From PALSA-270 sp963770915 (GTDB taxonomy: Bacteria > Acidobacteriota > Terriglobia > Terriglobales > Acidobacteriaceae), in contig CAVYRG010000001.1 in assembly GCA_963770915.1 (NCBI GenBank), positions 124,001-188,000 on the forward strand: 64,000 nucleotides of DNA. Direction: 5' to 3'. This document shows, in pieces, positions 50,997-60,098 of this stretch; the stretch's first letter is position 1; each line of letters opens with the position of its first letter. A program made the position numbers and the translations under genes. The notes under the pieces were generated by a model. The model ran no database searches, had not been told where the DNA came from, and worked only from the letters and a program-made list of their open reading frames with translations.

Positions 50997-52407
50997 CTAC
51001 GGCCTTGTCATCTTCTCCGGCTTCACCAGCAGATCGAACTCCTCGCCGCTGAGATGTCCCAGCTTCACCGCCGCCTCGCGCAGGCTGCAGTGCTCCACAT
51101 GCGCGGTGTGGGCGATCTTTGCCGCGTTGTCGTAGCCGACTTTCGGCGCCAGCGCCGTCACCAGCATGAGCGAATTCTTCACATACCATTCGACTTTGAC
51201 GCGGTCCACTTCGATGCCCTTGACCATGTACTCGACGTAACCGTGGCAGGCGTCGGTGAGCAGCGTGACCGAGTGCAGGAAGTTGTAGATGATCACCGGC
51301 TTAAAAACGTTGAGCTCGAAGTTGCCTTGCGAGCCGGCAAATCCCACGGCGGCGGTTGCGCCGTGAACCTGCACGCAGACCATGGTCATGGCTTCGCACT
51401 GCGTCGGGATTCACTTTGCCGGGCATGATGGAAGAGCCGGGCTCGTTTTCTGGAATGGAAATCTCGCCCAAGCCGCAGCGCGGGCCGGACGCCAGCCAGC
51501 GAATGTCGTTGGAAATCTTCATCAGCGACGCCGCCAGAGTTTCAAGCGCACCCTGGGCAAACACGATTTCGTCGTGCGCCGACAGCGCCGCGAACTTGTT
51601 GCCGTGCGAGCGGAAGGGAAGTCCCGTAAGTTCGGCGATCTTCTTCGCCGCCCGCTCGGCGAATTCCGGATGCGTATTCAAACCCGTTCCCACCGCCGTC
51701 CCGCCGATGGCCAGATCGTAAAGACCGCCCAGCACTTGCTTGAGGCGCTCGATGTCGCGCTCCAGCAGGCTGGCCCATCCGCCAAATTCCTGGCCGAAGG
51801 TCAGGGGCACGGCATCCTGCAAGTGCGTGCGACCGATCTTGACCACGTCATGAAACTGATTCGCCTTGGCTGCGATGGCGTCATGCACGCTTTGAATGGC
51901 AGGAATCAGCGCGTTCTTCACGCGGTCGGCGGCGGCGATGTGCATCGCAGCGGGGAATGTGTCGTTCGATGACTGCGACATGTTGACGTGGTCATTGGGA
52001 TGGATCGGCTTCTTCGACCCCATCTCTCCGCCCGCCAGCTCGATGGCGCGGTTGGAGATAACCTCGTTCACGTTCATGTTGGTCTGCGTGCCGCTGCCGG
52101 TCTGCCAGATGCGTAAAGGGAACTGATCGTTAAGCTTGCCGGAGATAACCTCATCTGCAGCTTGAACAATGAGTTTGGCCTTATCGGCGGGAAGCTTGCC
52201 CAGGTCCTGATTCACCAGCGCGCAAGCTTTCTTGAGAATTCCAAAGGCGCGAATCAGCTCCGGCGGCATGGTGTCGCGGCCGATGTTGAAGTGCAGCAGC
52301 GAGCGCTGCGTCTGCGCGCCCCAATAGACGTTGGCCGGGACTTCGATCTGTCCCATGCTGTCGGATTCAATGCGCGTGCGGATGCCGGGTTGGAGGGATT
52401 CGGACAT
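50997..52407 (-). pseudogene. fumC: Class II fumarase with +1 frameshift
   Basis: Fumarate hydratase (TCA cycle), homotetramer. The 5' part runs MSESLQPGIRTRIESDSMGQIEVPANVYWGAQTQRS to the signature GSSIMPGKVNP, then the frame breaks; the following frame continues MTMVCVQVHGATAAVGFAGSQGNFELNVFKPVI to the C-terminus. The span is 1411 nt (470 codons + 1), matching a full-length gene with one extra base in the GGG at 51406-51408 (CCC on the coding strand). Either a sequencing error or a true mutation. Confidence 0.9.
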
Positions 52408-52543
52408 GTAGGTCCTAATCAGGCGAAAGATGCCGGGTAGCAGCGAATTATAACAAGGGCGGGGCAGCACCAATCGACAGCCCACGCCTCCGTTTTCCTT
52501 CGTCGTTTAGAATACTTGAGTAGCAACTCCGGAGCGAGTCCGC

Positions 52544-53539
52544 ATGTTTGTGCCGTCGAATTGGATCCAATATGTGACCAAAGTGCTCGACGATTACTGC
52601 CGGGCGCCCGACCGGTTCGGTCCAGAATACGACCAACTTTTCGACAAGCTTGTTTGCACGGAACAGGCCGAATCATGGGACGAGTTTTGCCGATGGTCGA
52701 GTGAACTCGACGGGTGGGGTTTTCGTGGTCAGCGCGAGGCTGGATGGCCGCTGCAGACCTCTTTGGAGCGCGTCATCCGGGTGGCGTATTTCCACGGCAA
52801 CAACGGCGGGCATCACAACCTCGACCGTGAAACTGAGGGTCAGGAGCTATTGCGCCGATTCCAGGAACAAGCTCCCAGGTATATTCATAGCCTCCCTCCG
52901 AAGGACGACATGGGGAGCTGGCTCGCGCTGATGCAGCACTACGGCGCGCCCACTCGCCTGTTGGATTGGACGGACTCCGCCTACGTCGCACTCTACTTCG
53001 CGATCGAGAAACAAGGAGCGATCCCCGCAATCTGGGCAATTGACCTCAACTGGTTGGAGCGGCGGGGACGAGAGCTTCTCACATCAAAGGGGCTGCCGCC
53101 GGTACCATTCGCTCTGGAGCCCAGACGCCATTGCCTGAACGCCGTGCTTAGCGCGAAAAAAATGCCGCTGATTGTGAGAATCGATCCCCTTGAGAACAAC
53201 CCTCGCATGGTTGTTCAAAGAGGATTCTTCCTCTGGAAGCTATTCGAGGAGACGCCTTTCTTCGACCAGATACTCACGAGCATGATAATTCACCCGGAGA
53301 TTCCTAGCCTGCCGGTTATTAGAAAGCTCAAGGTGCCAAGCGAGCAACGGGTCCAATTTCTCGAAAGGCTAGGTGGGATGGATATCCACAGAACCGCGCT
53401 CTTTCCGGTTGGGCACAATGGCACCCAAAGGCTGGAGGTGTTTTGCCACTCTCTTAAGCTCAATCTGCAGAAAAAGGTAAGCCTCGAGGAGGAACAGGCC
53501 AGCCAAGAGTTAAGGGACTGGCGAGAGACCCATGCCTAA
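52544..53539 (+). CDS. FRG-domain protein, possible toxin
   Basis: 331 residues. The FRG domain is recognisable from residue 45: WSSELDGWGFRGQREAGWPLQTSLERVIRV, E98, then LALMQHYGAPTRLLDWTDSAYVALYFAIE (131-153). FRG domains are found in bacterial and phage proteins of unknown biochemistry. The C-terminal 150 residues have no recognised domain. ATG 52544. The 3' end overlaps the HigA-type antitoxin gene by 8 bp, the arrangement expected of toxin-antitoxin pairs. Confidence 0.85.
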   Translation: MFVPSNWIQYVTKVLDDYCRAPDRFGPEYDQLFDKLVCTEQAESWDEFCRWSSELDGWGFRGQREAGWPLQTSLERVIRVAYFHGNNGGHHNLDRETEGQELLRRFQEQAPRYIHSLPPKDDMGSWLALMQHYGAPTRLLDWTDSAYVALYFAIEKQGAIPAIWAIDLNWLERRGRELLTSKGLPPVPFALEPRRHCLNAVLSAKKMPLIVRIDPLENNPRMVVQRGFFLWKLFEETPFFDQILTSMIIHPEIPSLPVIRKLKVPSEQRVQFLERLGGMDIHRTALFPVGHNGTQRLEVFCHSLKLNLQKKVSLEEEQASQELRDWRETHA

Positions 53540-53858
53540 GCCCCGCAAGCTTCTTCCCCCCATCCACCCTGGCGAGATTCTGCGCGCCGAGTTTATGGAG
53601 CCGCTTCGACTCAGCATGAACCGGCTGGCGCTTGATCTTCGAGTTCCAGTCACACGGATCGCAGAGATTGTTCACGAGCGCCGTGGGATCACTCCAGACA
53701 CGGCGCTGCGACTGGCGCGATACTTTCACACGAGCGCGCGGTTTTGGCTGAATCTTCAGTCCGGTTACGATCTCGAGGTTGCGGAAGACGCGGCGTCGGA
53801 CAGTATTGAGCGCGAAGTTCAACCTAGCTCAGCGGTTGCCCCGAACGCTCGTCTCTAA
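53532..53858 (+). CDS. HigA/VapI-type antitoxin (XRE helix-turn-helix)
   Basis: 108 residues. HigA pattern: IHPGEILRAEFMEPLRLSMNRLALDLRVPVTRIAEIVHERRGITPDTALRLARYFHTSARFWLNLQSGYDLEVAED. The HTH lies at about residues 27-60. ATG 53532 overlaps the FRG gene stop by 8 bp. No HigB (RelE-type) toxin gene is adjacent, so the FRG protein probably takes that place. Confidence 0.88.
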   Translation: MPKPRKLLPPIHPGEILRAEFMEPLRLSMNRLALDLRVPVTRIAEIVHERRGITPDTALRLARYFHTSARFWLNLQSGYDLEVAEDAASDSIEREVQPSSAVAPNARL

Positions 53859-53980
53859 AAGACCAGACATCTGGATTCAGAGAGGGCGAGCACGCTGCGT
53901 GCTAGAATTGCGCGTTAAGCCACGGTGCGAGCCTTGCCGGGACGCGCGTCCCGTGTTTCTTGCCCACAGGCGGCCAGCCA

Positions 53981-55063
53981 GTGACTAGCGGACAAACTAC
54001 CGAACCCATTCCCGAAACGCTTCCTCGCAGAGAAGCCCATTCCCGGCCGGATTCGATTGTCGATGTGGTCGTAATCGGCGCTGGGCCCACCGGCTTGGCT
54101 TGCGCCATCGAGGCGCAAAAGCTCGGCCTTAAAGTGCTCACCATCGATAAGGGCTGTGTGGTGAACTCCGTCTACAACTATCCGGCCAACATGATTTTCT
54201 TCACCACGCCGGAGCTGCTGGAGATCGGCGAGGTTCCGTTCAGTACCGCGCACCCTAAGCCCACCCGCCAGGAGGCGCTGGAATACTACCGCCGGGTGGC
54301 TGAGCACTATGAGCTTAACATCCATCAGTACGAATGGGTGAAAACGGTAACCGGCGAAGATGGAGCTTTCCGCATCACCGCGACCGATCGCCACGACGGA
54401 ATCCACGACTATCGCACGCGTAAGCTCATTGTCGCCACCGGATACTACGATCTCGCGAATCAGTTGAACGTTCCCGGCGAAGATCTCCCCAAAGTTTTTC
54501 ACTATTATCGCGAGCCGCATCCGTTCTACGACAGCAACGTGATCGTGGTCGGCGGCAAGAACTCGGCCGCGATTTCCGCTCTGGACCTATGGCGGCACGG
54601 AGCGCGGGTCACGCTGGTGCACCGCCATCCGACTTTGCACGATCACATCAAGTATTGGATTCGCCCCGACATCGAGAACCGCATCAAGACCGGAGAGATC
54701 GCCGCCTATTTCAGCAGCAAAGTGCGGGAGATTGCGCCGGAGTACGTGGTTCTCGACACCCCCGAGGGCCCGGTGGAGCTGAAGAACGATTTTGTGTTTG
54801 CCCTCGTGGGCTACCACCCCGACTACGATTTTCTGCGTGCCATGGGCATTGAGCTTTCTGAAGATCAGTGCCGGCCCGCCTGTGATCCGGAAACGCTGGA
54901 GAGCAATGTTCCGGGAATCTACGTGGCAGGGGTAATCGTAGCGGGCTCGCGCACCAACGAAATTTTCATCGAGAACGGCCGCTTCCACGGAAAGCTGATC
55001 GCGGATGATCTGCGGCGCAAGCTGCTTCCGGGAGATCGCGCTGAAGAGAGTCTAAGCGAGTGA
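53981..55063 (+). CDS. ypdA: YpdA-family putative bacillithiol disulfide reductase
   Basis: About 360-residue FAD/NADPH oxidoreductase. FAD motif VVVIGAGPTGLACAIEAQKLGL, the YpdA-typical KGCVVNSVYNYPANMIFFTTPELLEIG, NADPH motif VIVVGGKNSAAISALDLWRHGARVTLVHR, and ATG-like VATGYYD. Thioredoxin-reductase-type CxxC is absent, as in YpdA. It keeps bacillithiol reduced where that thiol exists. GTG 53981 chosen; TTG 53960 in frame. Confidence 0.85.
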   Translation: MTSGQTTEPIPETLPRREAHSRPDSIVDVVVIGAGPTGLACAIEAQKLGLKVLTIDKGCVVNSVYNYPANMIFFTTPELLEIGEVPFSTAHPKPTRQEALEYYRRVAEHYELNIHQYEWVKTVTGEDGAFRITATDRHDGIHDYRTRKLIVATGYYDLANQLNVPGEDLPKVFHYYREPHPFYDSNVIVVGGKNSAAISALDLWRHGARVTLVHRHPTLHDHIKYWIRPDIENRIKTGEIAAYFSSKVREIAPEYVVLDTPEGPVELKNDFVFALVGYHPDYDFLRAMGIELSEDQCRPACDPETLESNVPGIYVAGVIVAGSRTNEIFIENGRFHGKLIADDLRRKLLPGDRAEESLSE

Positions 55064-55384
55064 AACGGCTTCCTCGCCCAATTGCTGATTGATCACCCTC
55101 GCTACCAAGGCCTTCAGCTTTTCGCCGGTTTTCAGCAGCACGAAATCCTGGTCCGTTCCTGACCAATCCAGCTTAAAGCTCGTGGAAAGCGCCGAGATCC
55201 AAATCTGCCGCACCGGAGCGTTCGGCGAAATTACAAATCGCGCGCCGTCGTCGAAGGAAATATGAAGCGCGCCCGCCTGGGCTTCGACTTCCATATCGGC
55301 GGAATCCTCGGCGACAATGAGGCTCTGCTTTAGCGATTCCAGCGCGGCTTCGGAACGGTCACGAAACTCTAATTCGGAGAGCAT
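55052..55384 (-). CDS. cyaY: Frataxin homologue (CyaY)
   Basis: 110 residues. Frataxin fold: an acidic N-terminal helix (MLSELEFRDRSEAALESLKQSL), then ALHISFDDGARFVISPNAPVRQIWISALSTSFKLDW, where the conserved Q-x-W and D/E ridge occur. CyaY is an iron donor/regulator for Fe-S cluster assembly. It overlaps the ypdA 3' end by 12 bp, convergent. Confidence 0.85.
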   Translation of the reverse strand: MLSELEFRDRSEAALESLKQSLIVAEDSADMEVEAQAGALHISFDDGARFVISPNAPVRQIWISALSTSFKLDWSGTDQDFVLLKTGEKLKALVARVINQQLGEEAVSLA

Positions 55385-55417
55385 GAAGAGATTATAGCGA
55401 TTCGACGCGCGGCCGGT

Positions 55418-56242
55418 TCAGGGCGCAGCTACGGTGGCCTCGCCGAGAACGATTTCCACCGGCAGGCCCTTGCCGCTACCTAGCATCTGAAGGGCTGAGC
55501 CCTGGTTCGTCGCGATTTCCAGGTACCCCATGCTGCCGAGAATGGCAAACAGCTCGCCGGGAGCAGCCTCGCCGTAGGCGGATTTGACCTCCGGCACCTC
55601 ACGATTGCCGGCCATAATCTTGAACGGCGGAGGCTGCGGCTGAAAAATCAGCGCGGCCTGCTCAGCCGTAATGTTTGTAATCAAGTTGCCAAAGCGGTCG
55701 GCTTTGAGCACAGTTCCACGCAGCGTGCGTTCGTTCACAACTTCGGGCCGGGGGATTTCCAGCCGCACAAAGTCGGTGATGACATCGCCGAACTTCTCCA
55801 TCGCGACTCCCTTGGCCATGTAGCCGGTCACAGGAGCAAAGACATCGCGTGCGTGAAAGGTTCGGCTTACCGGTTGCAAAAAGTAATGTTCCGCAGTCAC
55901 GTGGTGAACATGCAGACGTTCCTCGCGGGCAAAGATCAGCGAAAGTACTCCGTTGTCGGGAGCCACAAAGCTGTGACGCTCTGTGCGGGCTACAATCGCG
56001 CGGCGCTTGGTGCCAACGCCCGGGTCGACGACAACCAGATGCACAGTATCCGCCGGGAAATACGAGTACGCCTGGGCAATGGTGAGTGCTCCGTCCAACA
56101 CATCGAAGGGCTGCACCGAGTGGCAAATGTCCACGATTTCCGCATCCGGAACGATGTTGAGAATGACTCCCTTCACGGTCCCGACGAAGTGATCGTCGGA
56201 GCCGAAATCGGTAGTGAGCGTGACGAGCGGGCGAGACGCCAA
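55418..56242 (-). CDS. SAM hydrolase (adenosine-forming), DUF62 family
   Basis: 274 residues. Related to fluorinase/chlorinase; uses water (hydroxide) to split SAM to adenosine and methionine. Motifs: LVTLTTDFGSDDHFVGTVKGVI, IVDICHSVQPFDVLDGALTIAQAYSYFP, HLVVVDPGVGTKRRAIV, FVAPDNGVLSLI, FHARDVFAPVTGYMAKGV, and DRFGNLITNIT. TTG 56242 with GAGG upstream is preferred; the frame extends to TTG 56323. Confidence 0.9.
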   Translation of the reverse strand: MASRPLVTLTTDFGSDDHFVGTVKGVILNIVPDAEIVDICHSVQPFDVLDGALTIAQAYSYFPADTVHLVVVDPGVGTKRRAIVARTERHSFVAPDNGVLSLIFAREERLHVHHVTAEHYFLQPVSRTFHARDVFAPVTGYMAKGVAMEKFGDVITDFVRLEIPRPEVVNERTLRGTVLKADRFGNLITNITAEQAALIFQPQPPPFKIMAGNREVPEVKSAYGEAAPGELFAILGSMGYLEIATNQGSALQMLGSGKGLPVEIVLGEATVAAP

Positions 56243-56389
56243 AGTTTCCTCGCTTCTGAGGGGTTTCGCTTCCTGACCGCGAAAGTAACCCGCCGCGATG
56301 GGGCGCGTCAAGAACCGCGGCAAACCGCGAGTGACAGATTTGACGTTCGTTAACTCAGAAGAACGCGAATTTGGTCGAGTGAAGTGATC

Positions 56390-57646
56390 CTATTCGTACC
56401 GCAGCGCTTCAACCGGATCCATGCGCGCCGCCTTCAGCGCTGGGAAAAAACCGGAGACGATCCCGACCAGGGTGAGAACGGCGAACGAAACCATCATAAC
56501 GGCGGTCGAGGCGTGCAGGAAGATATCGCCTTCATGATTCGCGGTTTTGTAGAGAGCGCTATAGAGAGGCATGGGCGGAATAATCCACGTGAGCAAGATC
56601 GCCAATCCCATGCCCACTATGCCGCCCGTGAAGGTGAGAACCAGAGCCTCCAGCAAGAACTGCACCAGCACATGCCGGCGGCGCGCGCCGAGCGCCTTGC
56701 GCAAACCGATTTCACGAGTGCGCTCTGTAACTGAAACCAGCATGATGTTCATGACTCCCACCCCACCGACGCCAAGCGTGATCGCCCCAATCAGGCCCAG
56801 CACCGCCTGCAGTCCCAGCGAGAACCCATTAACCATGGACCGGTCCTCAATCGTGTCCCACACCGGAGTCGCTTTTTCGTCGCGCGGATCGAAATGGTGC
56901 CTGCGCGCGATCACCTCGCGCACTGCTGCCAGGGCCTGCTCGTGCAATTCCGCAGCGGTGGGCTGAATGATGATCATTCCGGGATCGCGGATATTCGCTA
57001 AATCGCGAAACAGAGGAAAGGGAATGAAACCGTCCTGATTGTCCGGCCCCTGATACATGGAATCCTGGATCTTGTTGCGCAACACGCCGATGACTTCGAA
57101 ATCCTGTCCGCCAATTTCGACCGATTGCCCAATCGCCGGCGCGCCCTGAAAGACTCTTTTATTGGCGTCGTAGCCGAGGATCACCACGCGCCGGTGCTCG
57201 GTGAAGTCGGTCTCGTTGAAGTACCTGCCGTCTTCCAGATCGAGCCGGCGCATTTGCCCGTAGGGAAGCTCCACTCCGCGTACGTTGAGCGAGACGACTC
57301 GCGTGCCGCGCTTAAAGCCGAAGCTCTGGTCAACTTCTGCGCTCACGGCGCGCACAATCGGAACTTCCTCCCGAATTGCTTCCACATCCTCGTATTGGTA
57401 GTGAATAGGTCTGCCCGCGCGCTCGCCGCCGGCTTGCATGCTGGTTTGCCCCGGCCACATCACGATGACGTTGTTTCCCATGTTCATGAAGGCTCTCAGC
57501 ACACTTCCGCCCAGGCCCTGCCCATACGCAAGCAGAATCACTACCGAAGCCAGACCCCAAACAATGCCCAGCATGGTGAGGGCTGACCGCAGACGATTGC
57601 GGAGCAACGACTGCCAGCTTTGCGCGATGAGTTCCGTAATGAACAT
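56390..57646 (-). CDS. MacB/FtsX-type ABC permease, copy 1
   Basis: 418 residues. N-terminal membrane segment (LRSALTMLGIVWGLASVVILLAYG), a roughly 240-residue extracytoplasmic MacB_PCD-like domain, then three membrane segments (LQAVLGLIGAITLGVGGVGVMNIML, ALVLTFTGGIVGMGLAILLTW, STAVMMVSFAVLTLVGIVSGFFPA). SVTERTREIGLRKALGARRRHVLVQF is the FtsX coupling loop. No fused ATPase. Part of the minus-strand cluster 56.4-61.3 kb. Confidence 0.93.
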   Translation of the reverse strand: MFITELIAQSWQSLLRNRLRSALTMLGIVWGLASVVILLAYGQGLGGSVLRAFMNMGNNVIVMWPGQTSMQAGGERAGRPIHYQYEDVEAIREEVPIVRAVSAEVDQSFGFKRGTRVVSLNVRGVELPYGQMRRLDLEDGRYFNETDFTEHRRVVILGYDANKRVFQGAPAIGQSVEIGGQDFEVIGVLRNKIQDSMYQGPDNQDGFIPFPLFRDLANIRDPGMIIIQPTAAELHEQALAAVREVIARRHHFDPRDEKATPVWDTIEDRSMVNGFSLGLQAVLGLIGAITLGVGGVGVMNIMLVSVTERTREIGLRKALGARRRHVLVQFLLEALVLTFTGGIVGMGLAILLTWIIPPMPLYSALYKTANHEGDIFLHASTAVMMVSFAVLTLVGIVSGFFPALKAARMDPVEALRYE

Positions 57647-57721
57647 GGTTATCGTTCGTCAGGTCCTCAAAGCCAAGGCGTAGAGCACAACTCCGGACTG
57701 AGGGCCGACGACTCAATGCTC

Positions 57722-58708
57722 CTACTCGATATCAATCGTTCCCGAACCTGTTTCCGCCTCAACCTGAACACCACCGCCGCGAACCTGGCCACGAATTTCG
57801 TGGCGACCCAGCGAGCCTTGCACCGTAACCGGCGACGTGACGTTGAGCGATCCGGAGCCCGTGTGCGCATAGAGATCGAATGCTGCATCCGAAGCAAATT
57901 TCAGGTGAATGCCACCGGAACCGGTGTGCAGCATCCAGGAGCCAGTGGGTTTGCCTTCAGCGCGAATGGAGCCACTACCCGCCTTCGCCTCGAGCGAGCC
58001 GCGCAAGCCACGCAACTCCATGCCGCCGGAACCGGTGTCGATGCGCACGGCGCCGGGCGAAGTCTGCTCGAGGGTGACATGACCGCTGCCGGTGCTTCCT
58101 TCAAAACCGCCGCCGACCCCGGTAGCATTGATGGAACCGCTGCCGGTTTTAGCGTGAACGTTGCCCTGCACATGATCAATGGTGATGCTGCCCGAGCCTG
58201 TTCCGGCGCGCAGCGTGTCGCCCACATCGGAAGCGCGAATGCTGCCTGAACCGGTAGAAATCTCCGCCGGGCCCTGGATGCCATCGACCTGCTGGCTGCC
58301 CGATCCGGAATGCGCTTGCAAACGGGTTGCCGCAGGCACAATGACTTCGTAGCTGATCGAAACATTTCGCCGCAGATCAGGATCGTCGATGTAGCCGATA
58401 CGGATATCGTTGCCACTCTGCAGAATCGGAGGGTTGGCCTCGATTCGCTTGACGCGTGCATCGCTATCATCGCTATCCACGAACCAAGTCGAAATCCGAA
58501 TTCGCCCCGTCACCTGCACCTGATTGGACGCGCCGGACCGCACGGTAATGCTGCCGGAACCGGTGGAAATATCGAGGTTCACCGGCCCGCTCACCGTCAG
58601 CGTCCGCTGAAAGCTCCCCTCCGAAGCGGCGGCCGCGGGTATTGCCGCCAACATCAACACAACGGCAGCAGCCAGCAGAGTTCGCGAAATTGTTTTGAAC
58701 GCCTTCAT
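57722..58708 (-). CDS. DUF4097-type beta-solenoid protein, exported
   Basis: 328 residues. Signal peptide ISRTLLAAAVVLMLAAIPAAAAS. Mature part is a regular series of TGSGSI/TGSGGI units (ISTGSGSITVRSGASNQVQVTG, EISTGSGSIRASDV, TGSGHVTLEQT, TGSGGMELRG), about nine, typical of DUF4097 (putative adhesin) right-handed beta helices. It sits between two permeases in the same operon, 9 bp from copy 2. Confidence 0.85.
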   Translation of the reverse strand: MKAFKTISRTLLAAAVVLMLAAIPAAAASEGSFQRTLTVSGPVNLDISTGSGSITVRSGASNQVQVTGRIRISTWFVDSDDSDARVKRIEANPPILQSGNDIRIGYIDDPDLRRNVSISYEVIVPAATRLQAHSGSGSQQVDGIQGPAEISTGSGSIRASDVGDTLRAGTGSGSITIDHVQGNVHAKTGSGSINATGVGGGFEGSTGSGHVTLEQTSPGAVRIDTGSGGMELRGLRGSLEAKAGSGSIRAEGKPTGSWMLHTGSGGIHLKFASDAAFDLYAHTGSGSLNVTSPVTVQGSLGRHEIRGQVRGGGVQVEAETGSGTIDIE

Positions 58709-58717
58709 GATCCCTCC

Positions 58718-59971
58718 CTATTCAAATCTGAGCGATTCCACCGGAGCCATTTCGGCGGCGCGTTGCGCGGGATACATGCCCGCAGTTACGGTGATGATGG
58801 AAAGTGTGATGAGAGAACCCAAGATGGAAATGGGCGAAATGATGGGGTGCGGTACAAAATCGGGCAAGGGAAGCGCGTTGAGGCCGGCGCAAAGTCCAAT
58901 TCCCAGCGTCAGCCCCAGAACCCCGCTCACCGCGGTCAGCAGCGCGGACTCTGCAAAGAATTGGCGGAGTATGTCGCGGCGCGTTGCCCCCACCGCTTTG
59001 CGCATGCCGATTTCGCGCGTGCGCTCGGTCACCGAAACCAGCATGATGTTCATCACTCCGATTCCGCCCAGGCACAGGGTGATAACCGCAACGCATGCGA
59101 AGAAGATCGTTACGCCGCTGAAGATGTTCTCCACCAGCTTGGCGCCTTCCATCGTGTCCCAGATGAAAAGCGCGTCCTTGTCGTCGGGGTTGAAGTGATG
59201 AACCCGCCCCAGCACGCGGCGCACTTGCTGCACCGCCGCGTCGTGTTCCTCGGAGTTCGCCACTTCGAAAACGATGTCGTTCAGGTAGCCGCGAACGATG
59301 CCGGGCTTGTCGGGCGGCGGGAAATCGCGCGCCACCGACGAGTAGGGGGCATACAGATAGTCGTTGTCGGGACCGCTGTAATTGGAGTTCTGCTTCTTCT
59401 TCTCCAGCACGCCGATCACGGTGTACGGCAGGCTTTGAATCAAAATCGACGCGCCGACCGCCGGCTGCCCGCTGAAGAGCTGCTTGCGCGCCGCGTCGCC
59501 CAGGATGACCACCCGCCGCATCTCGCTCTCGTCTTCGTCTGTGATAGGGCGGCCTTCCGCTAGGTTGAGCGAACGGAAATCCTGGTACGAAGGCCACATG
59601 CCAACGATCTGCCGGTTCGCCGAGTTGAACTGGCTTACTTCGGGAACCCCGCGCCGCAATTCCGGGCTCACATGCTTCACCAGATAGCACTCGTCGCGAA
59701 TCAAGCGCGCATCGTCGATCACGAGATGAATTTCTCTGCCTGCCGCTAGGCCGCCCGCCTGAGAGCTGGTTCGTCCTCCCCAAACGATCACCAGATCTTT
59801 TCCCAGGGTTTGCATTCTGCGATGGTTATCCACGCTGAAGCCGCGGCCTAGTCCTACTAGAAGAATCACGGAAGAAATGCCCCACACGATTCCGAACATG
59901 GTCAGGAACATGCGCATCTTGTGGGCCCGGAACATCGCGAACGTCTGGCGCATGGTTTCGGTAAAATTCAT
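58718..59971 (-). CDS. MacB/FtsX-type ABC permease, copy 2
   Basis: 417 residues with the same layout as copy 1: HKMRMFLTMFGIVWGISSVILLVGLGRG, a periplasmic domain, and TIFFACVAVITLCLGGIGVMNIMLVSVTERTREIGMRKAVGATRRDILRQFFAESALLTAVSGVLGLTLGIGLCAG. The paralogues differ mainly in the periplasmic domain, suggesting heterodimer formation. No ATPase gene adjacent. Confidence 0.93.
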   Translation of the reverse strand: MNFTETMRQTFAMFRAHKMRMFLTMFGIVWGISSVILLVGLGRGFSVDNHRRMQTLGKDLVIVWGGRTSSQAGGLAAGREIHLVIDDARLIRDECYLVKHVSPELRRGVPEVSQFNSANRQIVGMWPSYQDFRSLNLAEGRPITDEDESEMRRVVILGDAARKQLFSGQPAVGASILIQSLPYTVIGVLEKKKQNSNYSGPDNDYLYAPYSSVARDFPPPDKPGIVRGYLNDIVFEVANSEEHDAAVQQVRRVLGRVHHFNPDDKDALFIWDTMEGAKLVENIFSGVTIFFACVAVITLCLGGIGVMNIMLVSVTERTREIGMRKAVGATRRDILRQFFAESALLTAVSGVLGLTLGIGLCAGLNALPLPDFVPHPIISPISILGSLITLSIITVTAGMYPAQRAAEMAPVESLRFE

Positions 59972-60098
59972 GGCAATTCCTCAGCCGAGTGCTGCAAAAA
60001 GCGAGGGCACGAATCGCCTTCCCGGAGGAGAGACGCCGGGAGGAAGATGATCCGTGCCCCTAGGCGGCCCGAATGCTTTCGGGGCCGGACACGACGGG

